Assembly: GCF_020687045.1 (NCBI RefSeq)
Contig: NZ_JAJEPW010000002.1
Coordinates: 57,396-121,395, forward strand
DNA: 64,000 bases
Reading direction: 5' to 3'
From: Vescimonas cirricatena
Lineage (GTDB): Bacteria; Bacillota; Clostridia; Oscillospirales; Oscillospiraceae
Position numbers and translations under genes: made by a program. This document shows positions 58,705 through 64,000 of this stretch, in pieces. How positions within the stretch are numbered: position 1 is the first letter of the stretch; every line of letters begins with the position of its first letter. The notes beneath the pieces are model-generated. The model did no database searches and was not told the DNA's origin. It worked only from the letters and a program-made list of their open reading frames with translations.

Positions 58705-60024
58705 ATGATGAACGGTGATAGAAAGGAAGGAATCTGCAGACTGAATGTAGACGGTAATGGCTGCGATTATTTGCGCATTCTGAGCGATTTGGAAACCAAA
58801 CTGCGCAACAATACGAACCCAAAGGAAAAAATCGAACTGGCACTGCAGGGAGCGCTTATGTTCTACGGCGCTGACAGAGCGTATGTCATTGAAGTGGACG
58901 ATGAGTTGGGTATCGGAGTCAATACATATGAGTGCTGTGCCCCTGGAATAGCGCCCGAAATTGACAATCTCCAATTTATGCCGTTCGAAATGTTTCCGCG
59001 CTGGCTTTGCTCACTAAAGAGCGATACGCCAATCATTATTACGGATTTGGAGCAGATTAAAACTGAATTTCTGGAAGAATACAGATACTTGGAGAAACGG
59101 AGTGTGAATTCGCTTCTAGCGGTTCCGTTTCAAAAAAGACTCAATGCCGGTTTTCTCGGCGTGGATAATCCGAAACGCAATGTGGAAGATCCGGGTTTTT
59201 TACGACTTGTTATCCTTTGCATCGTTGTGGAGCTAAATGAAATACTGCTGCAGGAGTGGAGAGAACGGCGCTATGCGAGTATAAAACAACCAACAATCAT
59301 TCAGGCAAATCTGTTTGGGAAACTGGAAATCATTTCTGCAACCGATGTTTTAAAAGATGATTCATTTACAAATGAGTCTGGATATGTGCTCCTGACATTT
59401 CTGCTCTTAAACCGCAAAAGAGAACATCCTCTGCGGCTGCTTACAGACGTCATATGGGAAAGTACAGACATGGGAAATCCGTACAATTCGATTAAGAATG
59501 TCGTATACCGCCTTCGCAAGACGCTTGCCTGCATAGGGCTCCGCGATTTGATTCAGGCGTCGCACGGGACATTTACGTTAAACCCTAATTACACGATTTT
59601 TACTGATGTTGAGCGCTTCGACGATGCATGCAAACGGATCGATAATTCTTCCGACCCGGCGATTTTACAGGCGCTGTATGAGAGTATTATAGGACTCTAC
59701 CGCGGAAGTCTCCTTCCGCGGTACGACTTTTACCACTGGCTAATGCCCAAAACGCTGTATTACCAAAACAAGTTTCTGCACTACATGAAACGGTATCTCT
59801 CTATGCTTTATAGAGAAAAGAACTACCTTCGCGTACAGGAACTATCCATGGATTTGCTGTCCATCGATATGTATGAGTCGGAAGTCCATTACTATCTCAT
59901 AAAAGCAATGCTTATGTCCGGCAGCAAGACCCTGTCACAGATTTATTTCAGGCAGGCAGAGCCGTATCTCACAGATGAGCATATGCAGGAAGTGAAGACG
60001 CTTTTTACATCATGCAGAACATGA
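58705..60024 (+). CDS. GAF-domain/SARP-like transcriptional regulator
   Basis: A 439-residue regulator. Residues about 25-185 resemble a GAF sensory domain (ALMFYGADRAYVIEVDDELG; NSLLAVPFQKRLNAGFLGVD). Residues about 200-300 form a winged helix of the OmpR/SARP type (VLLTFLLLNRKREHPLRLLTD; IKNVVYRLRKTL), and about 305-430 a helical BTAD-like domain (ALYESIIGLYRGSLLPRYDF). SARPs usually activate secondary-metabolite or element genes. Here the targets are probably the neighbouring element genes. Start at 58705 follows AGGAGGTGAACACT. Confidence 0.78.
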   Translation: MMNGDRKEGICRLNVDGNGCDYLRILSDLETKLRNNTNPKEKIELALQGALMFYGADRAYVIEVDDELGIGVNTYECCAPGIAPEIDNLQFMPFEMFPRWLCSLKSDTPIIITDLEQIKTEFLEEYRYLEKRSVNSLLAVPFQKRLNAGFLGVDNPKRNVEDPGFLRLVILCIVVELNEILLQEWRERRYASIKQPTIIQANLFGKLEIISATDVLKDDSFTNESGYVLLTFLLLNRKREHPLRLLTDVIWESTDMGNPYNSIKNVVYRLRKTLACIGLRDLIQASHGTFTLNPNYTIFTDVERFDDACKRIDNSSDPAILQALYESIIGLYRGSLLPRYDFYHWLMPKTLYYQNKFLHYMKRYLSMLYREKNYLRVQELSMDLLSIDMYESEVHYYLIKAMLMSGSKTLSQIYFRQAEPYLTDEHMQEVKTLFTSCRT

Positions 60025-60150
60025 ACTGCGGCTTTTATCCGTTTTTGTGACCGTAGTTGAGATTATTTTGAGACTTTTCTGCCTGCAAACAAGCAGGTCC
60101 TTTCACCGCAGAAATATGACTTCAGAGGTGGAGCTGTTGAGCCCCGCCAA

Positions 60151-60204
60151 GCACCCATCCGTTTTGTACAGTTTATAAAAACTGTCAACGGGTGGGTGTT
60201 TTTA
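60151..60204 (+). terminator. Long hairpin, terminator or attenuator
   Basis: GCACCCATCCGTT, then ACAGTT/AACTGT as an inner stem, then AACGGGTGGGTG and TTTTT. It lies 170 bp before the sigma-like gene in the 60025-60376 gap, as the Tn916 family places an attenuator before orf7. An 81-codon frame after it (60192-60437) has no recognisable protein character. Confidence 0.6.
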
Positions 60205-60376
60205 TGGGCAGACAACCCTCGCTTATACAGGGAGGAGGTGGTTTTGATGCGTTGATGCGCTACTATTCCGCTCAAATTCCTGATTTAACCCCATATTTTA
60301 CAGAACATAGCATGCCATCGTGGCGTGTTTTGATCTCTTTTGCCGGGGTGGCATGCGCCAAAGGAGGCGTAAAAAA

Positions 60377-60778
60377 ATGTCACCCATGGACGGAAGGGAT
60401 GAACTGCGTGGCCGGTTCACAAGATGGATCGTCATAACTGCAGAACATGCACAGAAGAACTATCTGCGTGCTGAAAAAAAGCAATTACAAACCGTACCCC
60501 TTGAAGAAGCTGATGTTGCAATTGTGGATACGGCGCTATTATCTGCTGGTGTTACGCCAGATAGCTTTGATTTCGAGGAACAGCGTTTGGCTGAGGCGTT
60601 CCGGGAACTTCCGCTGATGCGCAGACGTATACTGGAAATGCTTTTTGTCGAAGAGCTTACACCATCTGAAATTGCAGCAAAGCTCCACTGCTCTGTACAG
60701 CATGTATACAACCAGCGCTCCCTTGCAATAAAGCGTTTAAGAGAGCGCCTTATAAAGGAGCGAAAAAATGACCGATAA
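60377..60778 (+). CDS. Sigma-like regulator (Tn916 orf7-type)
   Basis: A 133-residue protein whose C-terminal half is a sigma-70 region 4 helix-turn-helix (ELPLMRRRILEMLFVEELTP, SEIAAKLHCSVQHVYNQRSL). The N-terminal half is charged and lacks region 2. Small sigma-like proteins of this kind control excision and transfer genes in Tn916-like elements. Start 60377 follows AAGGAGGCGTAAAAAA. The stop overlaps the next gene by 11 bases. Confidence 0.8.
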   Translation: MSPMDGRDELRGRFTRWIVITAEHAQKNYLRAEKKQLQTVPLEEADVAIVDTALLSAGVTPDSFDFEEQRLAEAFRELPLMRRRILEMLFVEELTPSEIAAKLHCSVQHVYNQRSLAIKRLRERLIKERKNDR

Positions 60779-60959
60779 TGAATTTAGACTACTTCTGGAA
60801 GCTGCTGTATGCGGAGACCGGGAAGCGTTGGATTCCCTGCTTGCTCTATATATGCCTCTGATTAACCGGCTGAGCAGTTATGCCGGTAATCTCGACGAGG
60901 ATTGTAGGCAATACATTATGCTGCATATTGTTCTGCATATTTCGGAGTTCAGAATTTAG
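60768..60959 (+). CDS. Helix-turn-helix protein (Tn916 orf8-type)
   Basis: A 63-residue protein (NEFRLLLEAAVCGDREALDS, LLALYMPLINRLSSYAG) matching the HTH_16 type that follows the sigma-like gene in Tn916-like modules. Start at 60768 overlaps the upstream gene, with AAAGGAGCG before it. Confidence 0.78.
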   Translation: MTDNEFRLLLEAAVCGDREALDSLLALYMPLINRLSSYAGNLDEDCRQYIMLHIVLHISEFRI

Positions 60960-60960
60960 A

Positions 60961-60999
60961 CAAAGGCTCCGGTTATTTGCCGGAGCCTTAATTTTTTTC
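60961..60999 (+). terminator. Intrinsic terminator
   Basis: AAGGCTCCGG (60963-60972) pairs with CCGGAGCCTT (60980-60989), 7-nt loop, then AATTTTTTT. Confidence 0.9.
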
Positions 61000-61457
61000 T
61001 CAGAGCATTAGATTTTGCGTTTTTCGAGTGTTTTTACTATATGAAAGCAATCCCGTTTTCAATGAACCTTGAAAATCGCATAGCGGCGCCCTCTCGTTCC
61101 TCTGGCGGCAAGCGGCTATCCATTTGGTTTGGCAGGCCAAAGCCAAGAGCACATAAATACGGACGGCAACCGTATGCGCGATGATCCGCCAGGGGCAATA
61201 ATGATACTTCCGTAACTCGCGGCCCGGCCATAATGAAGGCGGGGGGATGAGACTTCCATGGACCCGTTCGCCACGGGCGGAGGTGTGCCGCAAAAAGAAT
61301 GCTGTAATTAACTCTGGTTGCAAGTGTAATATAGTGAGCTTGTGAGTTGATGGAATGTTAACTTGGCTGGGAGTCATGTATTTGAAACCAGCAGAACGGC
61401 GCATTTATTACCAGAGAATCGGAGGGTTGAATATATCATGAAAGGATAAATGCGCAT
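61000..61457. other. 458-bp gap before the excisionase gene
   Basis: No gene recognised. A minus-strand open frame runs from 61404 to 61000 but has no ribosome site and no family character. GC-rich segments alternate with AT-rich ones; it probably holds the promoter of the xis/int pair. Confidence 0.45.
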
Positions 61458-61691
61458 ATGGAAAAACTGATTACACGAAAAGAAGCTGCCAAGATTTTGG
61501 GGATTAGTATTGCCACGCTGGATGCAGCCAGACAAAACGGCTTGATTTCCTACGTCCAGTATGTTCCAAATGGGTGCGTGTATTTTACAGATGCAGCGCT
61601 TCAGGAATATGTTGCCAAATGCACAAAGAGGGCAAAACCTGCCGATAACAACTTGACATACCGCAAGCAGCACCGTCCCAAAAAGAAATAG
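61458..61691 (+). CDS. xis: Excisionase-like DNA-binding protein
   Basis: A 77-residue basic protein with a MerR/Xis-type helix-turn-helix (EKLITRKEAAKILGISIATL, then DAARQNGLISYVQYVPNGCV). It should bias the integrase toward excision. Start 61458 follows GAAAGGATAAATGCGCAT. The integrase gene starts 55 bases later. Confidence 0.82.
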   Translation: MEKLITRKEAAKILGISIATLDAARQNGLISYVQYVPNGCVYFTDAALQEYVAKCTKRAKPADNNLTYRKQHRPKKK

Positions 61692-61746
61692 CTTGCTCAT
61701 CCTCACAAATTCGGCAGCTGATACCAACATTTAGGGAGGTGAAAGA

Positions 61747-62982
61747 ATGGCAAGAAAGAAAAAAGAGATACCCAAGTATGGCACTGTGGTGCTAAAGGGG
61801 GTCGAATATTACAGAACACGAATTGAAGATGCCGATGGCAGACGAGTCGCCCTTTACGCAAGGACTCCGGAAGAACTTCTTGAAAAAGTGGAAGAAGCAC
61901 AGCGCCAAATTGAGGATGCGGTTTTCCGTAGAACAACACCGACTGTAGCCGAATATTGTGAGCGTTGGCTCACCATGCAATCTGCAAGAATACGGCCAAC
62001 AACCCTCATAGACTATACTTCAAAGGTCAAAAACTATATCATTGAACCGCTGGGCCATAAATATATGGCAGAAGTCTCTTCAGATGATATCAAGCTTGCG
62101 ATGGTGAATGTCTCCTCAAAATCATGCTCAGTATATCGCTCGGTTCAGATGCTGTATAAGTGCATTTTCTATTCTGCAGTCGAAAGCAAAATCATCGATT
62201 CCTGCCCCTGTGAAACTCTTTCTTCCAAAGGAGGAAAGCCGCAGAATGAACGAGAGGCACTTACAGACGAACAGGTTGATAAACTTCTCGTTGCCATCAA
62301 GGGGCTTCCTCCGTATGTGTTTGTAATGATTGGTCTGTATGCTGGCTTGCGACGGGAAGAAATCTTGGCGTTAAAATGGGACTGTGTGTTTCTTGATGCC
62401 GAAGCACCATACCTTTCCGTGCAAAGAGCATGGCATTCGGAACATAATCGACCCGTTATCTCGTCCGATCTGAAAACAAAATCTGCAAGGCGGGACATTC
62501 CGCTACCTTCAGTTCTAACGGAGTGCCTACGGGAAGCAAAAGAGGTTGCAACTTCAGAATATGTTGTTGCCAATCGTGATGGAGGTCCGCTGTCATATAC
62601 GCAGTTCAAGCGAGTATGGCAGTATATCGTCACAAGATCAACAAAGGAGCGTACCTATGTCCGGTATATCAATGGGCAGAAAATTCAGCGCACGGTAACG
62701 CCGAAGTTGGGAGAAAAAGCAGCGCATAATGGAAATGTGGTGTACACCCTTGATTTTCAGGTAACTCCACACCAGTTGCGCCACACATACATCACGAATT
62801 TGATTTACTCCGGCGCAGATCCGAAAACGGTTCAGTACCTGGCGGGGCATAAGCATAGCAAAATTACGATGGACATTTATGCTAAGGTGAAGTATAATAA
62901 ACCTAAAGAATTGTCCGCGGTTGTGAACAAAGCATTTGCGCCCAAAAAAGGCGCTACACCGAATAAGACGCGGAATGGGTGA
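61747..62982 (+). CDS. int: Tyrosine recombinase (integrase)
   Basis: A 411-residue phage/ICE-type integrase: N-terminal AP2-like arm-binding part (residues 1-60), a SAM-like core-binding domain (about 65-165), and a catalytic domain with R202 (GLRREE), K243 (TKSARRD), H342 and R345 (HQLRHT), H368 (GHKHSKIT) and the nucleophile Y378 (MDIYAKV). All catalytic residues are present. The position after xis and before a gene-free gap suggests the element's attachment site lies just downstream. Start follows GGGAGGTGAAAG. Confidence 0.93.
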   Translation: MARKKKEIPKYGTVVLKGVEYYRTRIEDADGRRVALYARTPEELLEKVEEAQRQIEDAVFRRTTPTVAEYCERWLTMQSARIRPTTLIDYTSKVKNYIIEPLGHKYMAEVSSDDIKLAMVNVSSKSCSVYRSVQMLYKCIFYSAVESKIIDSCPCETLSSKGGKPQNEREALTDEQVDKLLVAIKGLPPYVFVMIGLYAGLRREEILALKWDCVFLDAEAPYLSVQRAWHSEHNRPVISSDLKTKSARRDIPLPSVLTECLREAKEVATSEYVVANRDGGPLSYTQFKRVWQYIVTRSTKERTYVRYINGQKIQRTVTPKLGEKAAHNGNVVYTLDFQVTPHQLRHTYITNLIYSGADPKTVQYLAGHKHSKITMDIYAKVKYNKPKELSAVVNKAFAPKKGATPNKTRNG

Positions 62983-63518
62983 ACTCATGGGTTAACCGAG
63001 GCGCGAAAACCTAAAAAACCCAGTAAAATCAACGGTTTTCGCCCGTAAGACAGAAAGCAGTACGGCCTCAAAGCCGCCCGTCGCGCACCTCAGTTCAGCA
63101 AGCGCTGATTTCTGCCGATTTTACAACTTCAAAGCAATCAAAATCCCGGAAAACTCTCGTTTTCCGGGATTTTCCTATATCTGCAGCATTTGTTCTGTTT
63201 TCGGAAAATCTGATGGAATTTGACAAGGTTTGACGTGTTTTTTACATGTTAACGATGGGCTAAATGCCGTTTTTGACCCCGAAACTGTTAACGGATGGGT
63301 TAATTTTCGGGCTGCTCATGTGGCCACTCGGAGCAGATCGCCTCTGCATAGAAAATGAATACTGCGCCCCGCCTTTTCGGAAATAATGGCTTTGGCACGG
63401 TTTGAAACGGTTTGACCAAGCCGAATGAACTTTATCTTTTTTCGCAGGGCAAATGCCGCCGCAGAATTGATAAACGGAACGCAATCTGTTATGCTGTCCG
63501 TGTAAGGAGGGATGACAC
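62983..63518. other. Gene-free gap, probable attachment-site region
   Basis: No gene in 536 bp. It contains an inverted repeat GCGAAAACC (63003-63011) / GGTTTTCGC (63034-63042), a perfect 14-bp terminator hairpin AAATCCCGGAAAAC (63141-63154) with GTTTTCCGGGATTT (63159-63172), and repeated short GGTTTGA-type sequences near 63230 and 63395. Element ends, integrase arm sites or promoter sites for the next genes may lie here; the exact core cannot be fixed from one end. Confidence 0.55.
63141..63174 (+). terminator. Terminator after the integrase
   Basis: Perfect 14-bp stem, TCTC loop, T tail; see the surrounding gap entry. Confidence 0.88.
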
Positions 63519-63689
63519 ATGAAACGAAAAACCTGTACCTTGTATCTCAGCTGCGAGGAATACGGTGTGATCCTCGACGCACTTATTCGCTTCAAAAACA
63601 AGCTCACCCGACAGGGGCGGTACACCGACATCGTAGATGAAGTTATCCTTGCCCTGCTGGATGCCAAGACGAAGCGAGTCTACATCTGA
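63519..63689 (+). CDS. Small basic protein (56 aa), ribbon-helix-helix-like
   Basis: A 56-residue basic protein (KRKTCTLYLSCEEYGVILDA, LIRFKNKLTRQGRY). A single strand followed by two helices suggests a ribbon-helix-helix DNA-binding protein. ATG 63519 follows AAGGAGGGATGACAC. A terminator follows and the ParA gene begins 125 bases later. Confidence 0.65.
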   Translation: MKRKTCTLYLSCEEYGVILDALIRFKNKLTRQGRYTDIVDEVILALLDAKTKRVYI

Positions 63690-63704
63690 ATATCGTGTAC
63701 ATAA

Positions 63705-63743
63705 GGAAAGCCGTGTAGCTGTCAAAAGCCACACGGCTTTTTC
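63705..63743 (+). terminator. Intrinsic terminator
   Basis: AAAGCCGTGT and its complement ACACGGCTTT, with a GCT/AGC inner pair and a T run. Confidence 0.85.
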
Positions 63744-63814
63744 TATACCCGGCATTACATAGCTGTCCGCCATCGCCGCAGACAGCTAAATTTACAGACA
63801 GGAGGAATCCCAAA

Positions 63815-64000
63815 GTGGCGAATTGTAAAGTGATCGCCGTCGCCAATCAAAAGGGTGGCGTCGGCAAAAGCACCAGTGTCTACTGCATCGGTGCAGGGCT
63901 TGCCATGGATGGCAAAAGAGTTTTGCTTGTGGATGTTGACCCGCAGGGTGATCTCACCAAGATGCTCGGTCAGCGCAAGCCCCATGAGCTGACTCATACC
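63815..64000 (+). CDS. parA: ParA-family partition ATPase, 3' partial
   Basis: Starts at GTG 63815, eight bases after AGGAGG. The visible 62 residues contain the deviant Walker A KGGVGKST (residues 14-21) and the DVDPQGD motif (about 43-49), the hallmarks of ParA/Soj. The rest lies beyond the window. It is separate from the ParM/ParR pair 6 kb upstream and probably belongs to a neighbouring element. Confidence 0.9.
   Translation, partial: MANCKVIAVANQKGGVGKSTSVYCIGAGLAMDGKRVLLVDVDPQGDLTKMLGQRKPHELTHT

Noticed and set aside
60192..60437. 81-codon plus-strand frame before the sigma-like gene.
   Set aside because: No ribosome site suited to its start, immediately follows a terminator hairpin, and overlaps the well-supported sigma-like gene in another frame.
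61000..61404. 134-codon minus-strand frame in the gap before xis.
   Set aside because: No ribosome site, no protein-like composition; probably chance in a GC-rich gap.
1..64000. CRISPR array, rRNA or tRNA genes.
   Set aside because: No regularly spaced repeats and no rRNA or tRNA-like sequence were noticed; small tRNAs could still be missed by eye.

Overview
The window looks like low-to-mid GC Gram-positive DNA, most likely from a gut Clostridia (Bacillota) genome. Shine-Dalgarno sequences are strong (AAGGAG/GGAGG), GTG and TTG starts are used, and the families present (YodL, TnpW, DUF3847, DUF4368 recombinase, ECF transporters, a Tn916-type orf7/orf8/xis/int module) are typical of that group. 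No rRNA, tRNA or CRISPR array was seen. Nearly everything here belongs to mobile DNA: a large integrative/conjugative-type element with cargo and smaller elements nested inside it.

Region 1 (1-7.7 kb, plus strand) is a compact operon-like run: a 5'-truncated NAD-dependent DNA ligase, then small hypothetical proteins, a DUF4262 protein, a YodL-domain protein and two adjacent YkgJ-type cysteine-cluster proteins, closed by a strong terminator at 7675-7708. Region 2 (7.7-35.8 kb) is an accessory island that interrupts the backbone. It holds a minus-strand TetR / ECF transporter / twin ABC transporter operon, decayed relaxase and backbone-gene remnants, a Fic-domain gene with a repeat-rich promoter, and an XRE-regulator/membrane gene broken in two ways. 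A 1.6 kb VanZ block flanked by 35-bp direct repeats sits near its 3' end. A 12.55 kb mobilizable element (18967-31527) sits inside its helix-turn-helix. That element carries a serine recombinase, TnpW, VapE and CHC2 replication proteins, a MobA/MobL relaxase, a recognizable oriT, and an AT-rich ABC transporter plus two-component cargo. The island ends with an RsgI-like/PepSY-repeat protein carrying a frameshift and a sigma factor with an abnormal N-terminus.

Region 3 (35.9-55.2 kb, plus strand) is the backbone again, a phage- or plasmid-like DNA metabolism block: SSB-like protein, MoxR-type AAA ATPase with a metallopeptidase-like/VWA partner, DNA methyltransferase-like protein, YqaJ exonuclease, DUF4406-like protein, RecD2-like helicase, a protein with an ExoX-like C-terminus and a Toprim primase-like protein. 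Two transcription units here begin with the same promoter and a similar structured leader ending in an intrinsic terminator (about 37.7 and 46.6 kb).

Region 4 (55.2-63.1 kb) has a minus-strand AAA/DUF4143 ATPase, a ParM/ParR-like segregation pair flanked by GCGTATTTA repeats, an XRE regulator, a GAF/SARP-like regulator, and a regulation/recombination module (sigma-like, HTH, excisionase, tyrosine integrase) that probably marks one end of the large element. Region 5 (63.5-64 kb) begins a new set with a 56-residue basic protein and a ParA ATPase cut by the window end; it may be a neighbouring element. All functions are inferred from motifs and context by reading; no database search was run.
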